In this document: positions 24,350 through 32,914 of the stretch, in pieces
Position numbering within the stretch: position 1 is the first letter of the stretch
Layout: the number at the start of each line of letters is the position of its first letter
From: CBDDHT01 sp965227905
GTDB lineage: Bacteria; Pseudomonadota; Alphaproteobacteria; Rhizobiales; Methyloligellaceae
Direction of reading: 5' to 3'
DNA: 64,000 nt
Assembly (NCBI GenBank): GCA_965227905.1
Contig: OZ245780.1
Span: 3,472,001 to 3,536,000, forward strand
Made by a program: the position numbers and the translations under genes
The notes under the pieces: model-generated
The model's input: only the letters and a program-made list of their open reading frames with translations
Database searches by the model: none
What the model was told of the DNA's origin: nothing

Positions 24350-24937
24350 ATGGCTGAACGCCGGACATTTGTGCGGCGCACGCCTTCTTTGGCGATCCGT
24401 ATCGACATAGAGTGCAAGAGGTTTCGGAAGCAGGCAATTGTTGTCCGAGATGCCAGATCGAAGACGGAAAGAGCTGCTGAATTGATGACGGTAAACACAA
24501 GCGACGTCACGACCTGCAACACGCCAACCCAAGGTGCAGAATTACTGAAGGGATTCACACGCGACTGGGCCTATGCACGCGCGAGCGAAGCCAGCACCTT
24601 GTTCATCAACAAATCCGTCGCAAAAGACCGTCCTTATTTGCGGATCGGCGAAGGACAGAATGGCTGCTTTCATGCAGACAGTTTTGACGGGCGCGAACGG
24701 CGTCTCTATGGGATTCGGGAAATCAAAAAGCAACGCGATGAGCTGGTCTTTCAGCTGATGCCGATCGATGGGTCCGGAGACGTCGAGAGTGTTTTTACCT
24801 TCTATCCCTATTGGGACATCGACGACACATGGGTGGTCATTCAGAAAATACCCGGTCTCGAAGAAAAACCGATCCAGTTTGCCATCCCACAAAAGCTGGC
24901 GCATAGGATCGAAGTTCTGCCAGACGGTTATCCGTGA
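24350..24937 (+). CDS. Hypothetical protein
   Basis: Not recognised. The frame gives 195 residues; a second ATG at 24485 (MTVNTSDVTTCNTPTQGAEL) may be the true start, because the first 45 residues are arginine-rich and of low complexity. The body has aromatic-rich beta-like segments (RRLYGIREIKKQRDELVFQL, SVFTFYPYWDIDDTWVVI) and no signal peptide or membrane helix. Coding character seems real: the frame stays open over the region and is not in the shadow of another gene. Confidence 0.5.
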   Translation: MAERRTFVRRTPSLAIRIDIECKRFRKQAIVVRDARSKTERAAELMTVNTSDVTTCNTPTQGAELLKGFTRDWAYARASEASTLFINKSVAKDRPYLRIGEGQNGCFHADSFDGRERRLYGIREIKKQRDELVFQLMPIDGSGDVESVFTFYPYWDIDDTWVVIQKIPGLEEKPIQFAIPQKLAHRIEVLPDGYP

Positions 24938-25422
24938 CTTCTCAACCAGAGCAACGCTTCTGCACTTGATCGATTCCGATTAGGCGCAACTTCGTTGCTG
25001 TACAGATTTCATTTGATGAATCCACATCGATAATCCTTGATTGGCTGGCTGTAGTCACGCCTGCCAGCGTCGAGGTGAATGTGTGGACACGCCTATTTGT
25101 CGTCGCCCCGCGCGAGAGTAGATTTGCGACACGACGGCTGCTCACAGCCCTTGCCCGCTGTCGGTGCGATCCGAGCCAGAATAGAGTCTCCGATAGCGCG
25201 ACCAATTCGCATGAGGACAAGACGAGCCCGCTTGCAAAAGAGCATATCGTGCAGAAGCCATCACCGTTTCGCTCTGCCCTCTCTTGAGCGGCGTCGACGA
25301 AGCCACGTGCGCGTCTATTGCGCGCAGGCAACCTCGGACCCCCTTGTCACGGGTAGCAACTCGTGTGTTTCGTTTGCCTCTGTAAGCAACCAGCATATCA
25401 ATGAAGAGGAGGCTGCCAAGTC
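24938..25422. other. Gap of 485 bases without a supported gene
   Basis: Short frames occur on both strands (a 129-residue minus frame at 24942-25331 and a 70-residue plus frame at 25075-25287), but neither has a ribosome site or recognisable motif. No tRNA, terminator or long repeat is visible. The last 20 bases hold GAGGAGG, the ribosome site of the next gene. Confidence 0.4.
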
Positions 25423-26196
25423 ATGGACGACGTGACGCTTGCGCGCGCCCTTCATGTGCTCGCCATCGTGCATTGGATCGGAGGCGTGTCTTTTGTGACG
25501 CTGGTCCTGCTGCCGGGGATCATGCGTTCTATTCAGGCGACGGAGCGCCTCACTCTGTTCGAGACGATGGAGCAACGTTTTGCGTTCCAGGCGAAGCTTT
25601 CAACGCTGACGGCGGGCGCGACAGGCTTCTACATGACCTATCGTCTCGATGCGTGGGACAGGTTCGCCGACCCGAGCTCCTGGTGGATGCATGCAATGGT
25701 CGCGATTTGGGCTGTCTTCACGATCGTCCTCTTCATCGCAGAGCCGCTTTTCCTGCACCGCTGGTTTGAGCAGAAGGCTCGCCAGCAGCCTGAAAGCACC
25801 TTTGCGCTCGTTCTAACCATGCATCGTCTGCTGCTGACCTTCAGTCTTCTCACAGTGGGGGCGAGTGTGTTGGGCGCGCACGGTTTCTTATCACGGTTCC
25901 CAATGAGACGAGGACACTCAAGATATGAGGATGCCTCAATGACCAAGAAAGTGCCCGCACCCTGCATCGGCGTCTGCAAGTTCAAAGGCGAAGGCTACTG
26001 CATTGCCTGCGGTCAGTCGAAGTCGCAAAAGAAGGCGTTCAAAAAACTCAAGAACCGGAAGAAGCGGCTTAAACATCTTTGCGCATTGCTCGAACAACAG
26101 GAAGCGCTTGGCGGCCGGCCGAAATGGAACCGCATCTATCGCCGCCTGTGCACGCGAAAAGGCATCGAATGCCCGCTCGACGTCATCGCTCGGTAA
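25423..26196 (+). CDS. Four-helix membrane protein fused to a DUF1289 cysteine module
   Basis: One open frame of 257 residues joins two parts usually found separately. Residues 1-157 form a four-helix membrane protein (ARALHVLAIVHWIGGVSFVT, then three more helices to LLTVGASVLGAHGF) like CopD-type or DUF2269-type proteins. From Met173 a DUF1289 domain starts: PCIGVCKFKGEGYCIACGQS, with Cys181, 185, 193 and 196 as probable metal ligands, then a lysine-rich tail. The internal ATG at 25939 is preceded by GAGGAT, so two separate products by internal initiation remain possible. The main start follows GAGGAGG. Confidence 0.7.
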   Translation: MDDVTLARALHVLAIVHWIGGVSFVTLVLLPGIMRSIQATERLTLFETMEQRFAFQAKLSTLTAGATGFYMTYRLDAWDRFADPSSWWMHAMVAIWAVFTIVLFIAEPLFLHRWFEQKARQQPESTFALVLTMHRLLLTFSLLTVGASVLGAHGFLSRFPMRRGHSRYEDASMTKKVPAPCIGVCKFKGEGYCIACGQSKSQKKAFKKLKNRKKRLKHLCALLEQQEALGGRPKWNRIYRRLCTRKGIECPLDVIAR

Positions 26197-26215
26197 GGCA
26201 ACGACTGCGAATGTG

Positions 26216-27880
26216 TTAGTTCAAAGGAAGCTTAACGCGAGCCTTGGCTGACGCAGTCTGTTCATCGCCCGCGAAATCGAGGCTGACGAACCCTGTGGGT
26301 GCAACATTGCCGAGACCGAGCACAGCAAGCGGCATACCGAGCCCGCCGGTCAGTGCCCATCCATCCAGATCGTCATCGAAGGCGAACCAGTCGCCGGCCG
26401 CTGTGACGACGACGCCATTCTCGAACGCCACTTCAACACCGCCACCGAGATTGACTGCTGCATCTGCATTCGAGATGACAGCTCCCGTCGACAAGGTAAA
26501 ATCGCCATCGTTGACAAAATCCCACACACCATGAATTCGGCCGAATGGTTTAATTGCCGCCCGCTGCTTCTGGATTGTCGTTCCGACCGTCGGCCCGAAC
26601 GTCAGGCGGCCGAGTTCCAGATCGGAGCTGTTGACCCGCGTTCCGGTCGAGTCCGTAAAAGCATCGCGGCCCATGTTGGTATAGAGCAATTCGACGGCAG
26701 GCTGTACCCAACCGCGTCCAAACGCAATCCGCTGGTCTATCTGTCCTTCGATGGTCCACTGGCTGGAATCGAAACTTCCTCGTGCCCCCGCGATCGTAAT
26801 ATCGCTGTCGCCGCTCTCATAGAGTATCGCGCCTAACATCCGCATGCCGTTGCCCAAGCGCGTCGCGACAAACGCACCGCCGCCATAGAAATCACTATCG
26901 AGTTTGGCGTTCAATGCAGTCGAGTCGACCTCACCCTGCCTGATCCGGGAAAAGCCGCCGATCACTGTCCGCTCATTCACCTGGTAGCTCATGCCAGATG
27001 TCACCCACCACAAATGCCCGTCCCGATCGGCATTGGTCCGGTCGTCGTCATAATCCACATAGCGGCCGGCAACCCACGTGTTCCAGCGAGAGCGGTAGAC
27101 AGCACCGCCATCCTTCATGCCGCCATAGGCTGCCGGTTCTTTCGCATAAGCCTTCGCCATGAGGGCGCGCATGTTGAGGCTGAAACGGAAACCCTTGCCC
27201 GCCGTTTTCCCGCCAAGCGATGAGAGATCGCGGTCTTGGCTAGCGAAGCCGAATTTGTCGTAGAAGGGATCGCTCGTGTCGATTTGTGGTGCAAGACCGG
27301 CACTTGTCGGTGCAAAGGTGACGCCGCCACCATTCGTGATGCCACCTGGATTGACGATCTCTTTTGGGATGCCGTCGGGCTCGAAGATTGAGCTGTCCAC
27401 TTTGTTGAAAGTCGTCAGGAAACCGTCGGCTATACTCGCACTATCTCCCGCCGAAGGCCCGGCGCCACCGACCGAACATGAATAGCTCGCGAGCCCGGCA
27501 GTGATTGTAAATGTCCAAATGCCGGCATTGCTTGCATCGATGTCCTGGATGAAAGGATTGGCGACCGGTGCGGCAGGTGCCGCACCAGGCGGATCGGCAT
27601 TGATCTGCGTACCCGTTGTCAGCGTGACCGTTATTCGGTCGCCTGCAATAACGGTCAGAGAAAAATTACCAGCCGTGATTGGATTGCCGCCTTGCGCCGC
27701 ATCGATCTGGGCGCAGGTTCTGGCAATCGGACCACCAGCATGGGCAGTTTCTGACTGGATAAAATACGAGCCCAGAAAGCTCAAACCGGCGACCACCAAG
27801 GTCCCGGCATACTTCGAGACAGGCCGTTTTGATGTTCGGCACACCGGCCGCAATGCCAGAGTATTACGCCTCTGCGTCAT
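26216..27880 (-). CDS. Autotransporter-like outer-membrane beta-barrel protein
   Basis: Outer-membrane protein of about 554 residues. ATG at 27880 is preferred (GGGGAAG upstream) over the longer frame to 27937. A basic N-region and hydrophobic stretch (AGTLVVAGLSFLGSYFIQSE) form the signal. Residues to about 210 are a short Gly/Ala/Thr-rich passenger with a Cys pair. The last 280 or so residues alternate hydrophobic and polar residues with aromatic girdles (WNTWVAGRYVDYDDDR, LWWVTSGMSYQVNERTVIGG), typical of the autotransporter barrel. The final residue is Asn, not the usual Phe or Trp, which is atypical for BAM recognition. Function of the passenger is unknown. Confidence 0.75.
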   Translation of the reverse strand: MTQRRNTLALRPVCRTSKRPVSKYAGTLVVAGLSFLGSYFIQSETAHAGGPIARTCAQIDAAQGGNPITAGNFSLTVIAGDRITVTLTTGTQINADPPGAAPAAPVANPFIQDIDASNAGIWTFTITAGLASYSCSVGGAGPSAGDSASIADGFLTTFNKVDSSIFEPDGIPKEIVNPGGITNGGGVTFAPTSAGLAPQIDTSDPFYDKFGFASQDRDLSSLGGKTAGKGFRFSLNMRALMAKAYAKEPAAYGGMKDGGAVYRSRWNTWVAGRYVDYDDDRTNADRDGHLWWVTSGMSYQVNERTVIGGFSRIRQGEVDSTALNAKLDSDFYGGGAFVATRLGNGMRMLGAILYESGDSDITIAGARGSFDSSQWTIEGQIDQRIAFGRGWVQPAVELLYTNMGRDAFTDSTGTRVNSSDLELGRLTFGPTVGTTIQKQRAAIKPFGRIHGVWDFVNDGDFTLSTGAVISNADAAVNLGGGVEVAFENGVVVTAAGDWFAFDDDLDGWALTGGLGMPLAVLGLGNVAPTGFVSLDFAGDEQTASAKARVKLPLN

Positions 27881-28112
27881 GGTGACAACACTTCCCCGCC
27901 TTGCAACGCATGACGGTCTGCCACATCCTTCACGCACTGCAGATTAACTAATCGTTAACAGATTGAGGGGCCTTCCGCCGGTCAAAACATGTCGCGCAAC
28001 CCGCATTTCTTCTGTCGTGTGGTTTGCACGCAACAGACGAGAACATGTCCGCTTCGATTGGATAGCAGCAGATATCTGAGAGCACATTGGTGCCACACCA
28101 GGAATTCTCCTT

Positions 28113-29642
28113 GTGCCGCAATATACTAGGGGTAATCTACGCCTCTCTCGGGTCATTAAAGCGGGTAATCCATTGGTCAATCGACGCGATATGCTAGCGA
28201 CAGGTGGCCTCTTGGCAGCTTGTGGAATAATTGCTGCTCAACACAAGAATCTGACACTGGCGGCAAGGGCTGCCCCCGCTTTCTCTCTGCCGCCTCGACC
28301 AAAGCTGGGCGAAGACCAAGTCCTGTTCGTCGACCGGGAAAATGCCGCCGCAAACAAATATGCTGCGTCTTACAATATGCGGACAATGCTGACACCCAAG
28401 CTGCGTGCGCTCTGCAAGACGCCGCAAAGCGTCGCCGCAATGATCGAGTGGGCACGCGAGCACGCGATCTCATTCGCGGTGAGAAGCGGGGGACACTGCT
28501 TTGAAGGGTTTTCGCAGAGCTCAGAACTGGTAATCGATACCCGCCTTCTCAACAAAGTAGTCTATGACAACGCCGATCAGACGGCCACTGTCGGGGCTGG
28601 CGCACTCTTGTCTGACATCTACCGGTTTCTTGCCCGTCAAGGCCGGACAATCCCAGCAGGAACATGCCAATCGGTCGGCATTGCCGGTCTCGTTCTCGGC
28701 GGAGGCGTCGGCTATCTGGCGCGGAGCGCCGGGCTTACTTGCGATGCCTTGGAGCAACTGGATGTCGTTGATGCCAACGGCAAAGCGCTAAGCGTGCATG
28801 CCGGTTCGCATGCCGATCTCTTCTGGGCCTCCCGCGGGGGTGGAGGTGGCAGTCTTGGAGTGGCAACCGCGTTTCGCATCAAAACGATTGCAGCACCGAA
28901 GGTCTTGGTCTTCGAGGTGGATTGGGTGCTCAATTCGGCTGCCGCTGCAGATCTCATGGCCGCTTGGCAGAAAGCGGGGCCGGAGGCACCGAACGAGATT
29001 TCTACTATCGTCTCTCTAAGAAAGCACATGAAAGGCACCGTCCTGGTCCGGATGGTGGGACAGTCGGTCGGAACCGAACGACAGCTAAAAACCTGGGTGA
29101 AGCCTCTTTTGAGCCAGGCAAAACCTTGGTCTCAGCCACGCCTCCGTCATCACAGCTTCATCGAGGCCGCCAACTACTTTTCACCGCCAGCCGGCATTGC
29201 CAAAGGCTACTACAAATTCAAGTCCGACGTCGTAACGGCCCCATTGTCGCGCGACGCATTCAAGTTGCTCATCGATCCAATGCAAGCCGCCCCGCCCGGC
29301 GCCCTCGGCCTTGAGTGCGAAGCGCTGGACGGCGCGATCTCGGAAGTCCCAGTTGGGGACACGGCCTTTCCACATCGCAAGAGCGCATTGTTCAAGATCC
29401 AGTATTCGACAGAAATTCGGGATGCAAAAAATTTGTCCGACAATCTGAAGGTTCTGTCAGACCAGTACCAAGCCATGCGTCCGCACATGTCGGGCGCTGC
29501 TTATGTGAATTATTGCGATACGGATCTCGAAGACTGGCCTCGCGCCTATTGGCAATCGAACCTGGAGAGACTGAAAAGCGTCAAGCGGCAATACGATCCG
29601 AACAACATCTTCCGACACGGTCAAAGCGTGCCTCTAGGGTGA
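28113..29642 (+). CDS. Tat-exported FAD-linked oxidoreductase of the berberine-bridge (BBE-like) family
   Basis: Flavoprotein oxidase of the VAO/PCMH fold. The Tat signal is NRRDMLATGGLLAAC. The FAD domain has VRSGGHCFEGFS, whose His is the 8-alpha attachment residue, and PAGTCQSVGIAGLVLGGGVG, whose Cys is the 6-S attachment residue, so bicovalent flavin is predicted. The C-terminal BBE motif is YDPNNIFRHGQSVP. Members oxidise sugars, alkaloids or polyketides; the substrate here is unknown. The start is a GTG with AGGA nearby. The gene stands alone, divergent from the autotransporter-like gene. Confidence 0.85.
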   Translation: MPQYTRGNLRLSRVIKAGNPLVNRRDMLATGGLLAACGIIAAQHKNLTLAARAAPAFSLPPRPKLGEDQVLFVDRENAAANKYAASYNMRTMLTPKLRALCKTPQSVAAMIEWAREHAISFAVRSGGHCFEGFSQSSELVIDTRLLNKVVYDNADQTATVGAGALLSDIYRFLARQGRTIPAGTCQSVGIAGLVLGGGVGYLARSAGLTCDALEQLDVVDANGKALSVHAGSHADLFWASRGGGGGSLGVATAFRIKTIAAPKVLVFEVDWVLNSAAAADLMAAWQKAGPEAPNEISTIVSLRKHMKGTVLVRMVGQSVGTERQLKTWVKPLLSQAKPWSQPRLRHHSFIEAANYFSPPAGIAKGYYKFKSDVVTAPLSRDAFKLLIDPMQAAPPGALGLECEALDGAISEVPVGDTAFPHRKSALFKIQYSTEIRDAKNLSDNLKVLSDQYQAMRPHMSGAAYVNYCDTDLEDWPRAYWQSNLERLKSVKRQYDPNNIFRHGQSVPLG

Positions 29643-29705
29643 TGAATCCGGATCTTTTCTCACAACTGCCTTGAAGAAACAAAGCTGAAGGAAGGGAAAT
29701 CATCG

Positions 29706-30482
29706 TCAATTCGCGTCTTTCAGCCAAGCCCTGCTGTCGATGGGTATGTAGAAATTCGCGCCATCAACATCGTCATCGCCTGACCAACACAACAACCGAA
29801 GAAACACCCAATGCGTGCCTATTGATGTCGTTGCGACCGGATCCAGGTTGCACGCCTCATGGAAGGGCTGATCATCAGTTTCCAGCCAGAGTAGATCGTA
29901 ATTACCCCCGGATGGAGCGTGTGTCTTCCAAGGTATCGTCGCCGTGGAGATCGTTGCAACGCTCGCAGCCCGTCGCTTGAGTTTTTTCATCGACAGCACA
30001 CTGTTCCACTTGGAATCGTCGTCAGACCAAGCCTCTTTCACTAAGACTCCATCCGCCGCAAGCCGAAACCTATATGCTGCGCCATCCCGGCTTCTGGATT
30101 CAACGTAACGTGCGTTCCTGCGGGACATCGTGTCGTACGGGCGGCATGCCGCTATCTTTAACTCGGTGCGTTTCCAGGTCTCTTTTTTGGCACCCGCATC
30201 GGATTGATTGTCGGTCTCCCGCAATTTGCATCTTTGCTGGACGTTGCCATTGGGGATGGACAGCTCGACGAACTCTATTCGCTCATGGAACCGATAGTAG
30301 GTCGGTGGTCGCAGTTTTGTTGTCCGGATGACGAAATAACTCGTCGGCGTCGTGCCGATGATCTGGTCCGACATCACGATACCGGAGCTAGGTGTCGCTT
30401 GGATGTGAGAAGCGGACGCCAGACATAGCAGAATTGCAAAGATCAGAGCTTTGCCGAAATTCGTCTTCATAAGACTGCTCAT
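29706..30482 (-). CDS. Hypothetical exported protein
   Basis: Not recognised. A signal peptide (KALIFAILLCLASASHIQA) follows Met at 30482 or 30470; the longer frame to 30572 only adds a cysteine-rich segment without similarity. The mature part of about 230 residues has several cysteines (QQRCKLRE, IAACRPYD, HEACNLDP, LRLLCWSGDDDVDG), probably in disulfides, and aromatic beta-like strands. It ends opposite the FAD oxidoreductase and lies just upstream of parC on the same strand, without sign of a shared operon. Confidence 0.55.
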   Translation of the reverse strand: MSSLMKTNFGKALIFAILLCLASASHIQATPSSGIVMSDQIIGTTPTSYFVIRTTKLRPPTYYRFHERIEFVELSIPNGNVQQRCKLRETDNQSDAGAKKETWKRTELKIAACRPYDTMSRRNARYVESRSRDGAAYRFRLAADGVLVKEAWSDDDSKWNSVLSMKKLKRRAASVATISTATIPWKTHAPSGGNYDLLWLETDDQPFHEACNLDPVATTSIGTHWVFLRLLCWSGDDDVDGANFYIPIDSRAWLKDAN

Positions 30483-30590
30483 CAAGCGGTCAGGACAGCA
30501 GGACTCGACACCGCGCTTAATGCCCCCTGAGCCGGCGATCAAATTGCAGGCTGTGCATCGAGGAACACACATCCACGGCTCAAACTTTGC

Positions 30591-32834
30591 TCAGAACCGA
30601 GGCCCAAAACTATTCGATTTCGGGAATCCCTTCGGCGGCAGACGGCCCGCCTGGGCGCGCGCGCCTTTCCAATCCAGTAGCTCGGTTACGGTCCAGGTGC
30701 GACCTGATGAGTCGACCCAGGTGAGACCATCCTTCATTGCGAAGACTTTCGCATCGGCGAGACCGCCCTTCTGATAGCGCTGGAGGCGGACGCCGCGCCC
30801 ACGAGTCATCTCGTTGAGTTCCGACAAGGGGAACAGCAGCATCTTGCGATTCTCACCGATCACCGCGACCGTGTCTCCGACTACCGGTGTGCACACAATA
30901 GCCTCGTCAGGCGCTGTGACATTCAGGACCTGCTTGCCTTTGCGTGTCGACGCAACGACCTGATCTTCAGGCACAACGAACCCATAGCCACCGGATGATG
31001 CAACCAGCAGCTTGCGGCCCGGCGTGTGAACGAACACCTCAGCAATATCGTGGGTCTCTTCGAAATCAACCATCAGGCGGACAGGCTCGCCTGCCCCTCG
31101 CCCGCCCGGCAGTTTGTCGGCCTGGAGGGTGAAGAACTTGCCGTTTGTGGCGAACAGCACCACCTGATCGGTCGTCTCTGCGTGGACGGCGCGCTTGAGT
31201 TTGTCGCCCTTCTTGAATTGTAGACTTTTCGTGTCGTCAAGATGACCGCGCATGGCGCGAATCCAGCCCTTCTCGGACAGAACGACCGTAATCGGCTCTT
31301 TCTCGATCATGGCGCGTTCGAGATCGATCTCGATATCGGGGGCGTCCGCAAAGCTTGAATGACGCCGGCCGAGATCCGTGTTCTTGCCGAAGCGCTTCTT
31401 GGTTTCCTTGATCTCATCGGAGATGCGGCGCCATTGGAGCTTCTCCGAACCGAGCAGCTCAACAAGTCCTTTGCGCTCGGCAACCAGTTCGTCGTGCTCG
31501 CGCTTGATCTCCATTTCCTCAAGCTTGCGCAACGAGCGAAGCCGCATGTTGAGGATGGCTTCAGCCTGGACATCGGTCAGCTCGAATGTCCGGATCAATT
31601 CCTTCTTGGGCTCATCCTCGTAGCGGATGATGCGGATGACCTCATCCAGATTGAGGTAGGCAATGAGATAACCGCCGAGAACTTCCAGACGATGATCGAT
31701 CTTCGCCAGACGATGCTTCGAGCGGCGAATGAGGACATCCTTGCGATGATCCAGCCATTCGCGGAGCACCTGACGCAGGCCGATCACATTCGGCACCTGT
31801 CCCCGGCTCAGAACATTCATGTTGAGCGAAACGCGGGATTCCAGATCGGTCAGCTTGAAAAGCTGCTCCATCAGGAGTTCGGGATCGACAGTGCGGCTGC
31901 GTGGCTCAAGCACCAGGCGCACGTCTTCTGCGGACTCGTCGCGGATATCGCCGAGCAATGGCAGCTTACGGTCCTGTAGGAGCTCGGCGATCTTCTCGAT
32001 CAACCGCGCCTTCTGAACCTGATAGGGAATCTCCGTGATGACGATGCAGTAACCGCCGCGCCCCTGCTTCTCCTTCGTCCATTTCGCACGCAGTTTGAAG
32101 CCGCCTCGGCCGGTCTTGTAGGCCTCGATGATCGAGTCTTTGGGCTCGACGATAATGCCGCCGGTCGGGAAATCCGGCCCCGGCACGAACTCCACGAGTT
32201 TTTCGATCGTGGCGTTCGGAAACTTGATGAGATGGAGCGCAGCATCCGACAGCTCCGCAATGTTGTGCGGCGGGATGTTAGTGGCCATGCCGACGGCGAT
32301 GCCCGAGGAACCGTTGGCAAGCAGGTTCGGAATGCTTGCCGGCAGGACGACCGGCTCGTTCTCTTCACCGTCGTATGTCTCGCGGAAGTCGACGGTATCC
32401 TCGTCGATCCCTTCCAACAGCGCTGCCGCCACATCCGTCAGGCGCGCCTCGGTGTACCGCATGGCGGCAGCGTTATCGCCGTCGATATTGCCGAAATTGC
32501 CCTGCCCGTCGACCAGCGGATACCGGACGGCGAAACTCTGTGCGAGGCGCACCAGTGCGTCATAGACCGCCTGATCGCCGTGAGGGTGATACTTACCGAT
32601 TACGTCGCCGACGACACGGGCGCATTTCTTGAAGCCACCCTCCGGGTCCAGCTTCAGTTGCCGCATGGCATAGAGCAATCTGCGATGGACCGGCTTCAGA
32701 CCATCGCGCACATCGGGCAGTGCCCGGTGCATGATGGTCGATAAGGCATAGGCAAGATACCGCTCTTCCAGTGCCTCGCGCAGATCGACGCGCTCTACGG
32801 GACCGTCATCGGGGGGAATCGTTTTCTGGCTCAT
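30591..32834 (-). CDS. parC: DNA topoisomerase IV subunit A
   Basis: Breaks and rejoins both DNA strands to decatenate daughter chromosomes, together with ParE. The catalytic tyrosine is in AAMRYTEARLT, and the winged-helix part has KPVHRRLLYAMRQL and KYHPHGDQAVYDALVRLAQ. The quinolone region therefore has Gln where E. coli has Ser80 and Asp where it has Glu84. The C-terminus is a reduced GyrA-like beta-pinwheel (RKGKQVLNV, RGRGVRLQRYQKGG). The length of 747 residues is normal for alphaproteobacterial ParC. Confidence 0.95.
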   Translation of the reverse strand: MSQKTIPPDDGPVERVDLREALEERYLAYALSTIMHRALPDVRDGLKPVHRRLLYAMRQLKLDPEGGFKKCARVVGDVIGKYHPHGDQAVYDALVRLAQSFAVRYPLVDGQGNFGNIDGDNAAAMRYTEARLTDVAAALLEGIDEDTVDFRETYDGEENEPVVLPASIPNLLANGSSGIAVGMATNIPPHNIAELSDAALHLIKFPNATIEKLVEFVPGPDFPTGGIIVEPKDSIIEAYKTGRGGFKLRAKWTKEKQGRGGYCIVITEIPYQVQKARLIEKIAELLQDRKLPLLGDIRDESAEDVRLVLEPRSRTVDPELLMEQLFKLTDLESRVSLNMNVLSRGQVPNVIGLRQVLREWLDHRKDVLIRRSKHRLAKIDHRLEVLGGYLIAYLNLDEVIRIIRYEDEPKKELIRTFELTDVQAEAILNMRLRSLRKLEEMEIKREHDELVAERKGLVELLGSEKLQWRRISDEIKETKKRFGKNTDLGRRHSSFADAPDIEIDLERAMIEKEPITVVLSEKGWIRAMRGHLDDTKSLQFKKGDKLKRAVHAETTDQVVLFATNGKFFTLQADKLPGGRGAGEPVRLMVDFEETHDIAEVFVHTPGRKLLVASSGGYGFVVPEDQVVASTRKGKQVLNVTAPDEAIVCTPVVGDTVAVIGENRKMLLFPLSELNEMTRGRGVRLQRYQKGGLADAKVFAMKDGLTWVDSSGRTWTVTELLDWKGARAQAGRLPPKGFPKSNSFGPRF

Positions 32835-32914
32835 GGGACGGAATTAACCGATGCTGTGGGCACGCTCAAGGCCGCGCCCAGTTTCATCCCCTCAATCCAC
32901 CGAAATTGGCGGTT

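Noticed and set aside
24942..25331. A 129-codon minus-strand frame in the 485-base gap
   Set aside because: No ribosome site, no motif and arginine/serine-rich composition expected from random GC-rich frames. It cannot be excluded fully.
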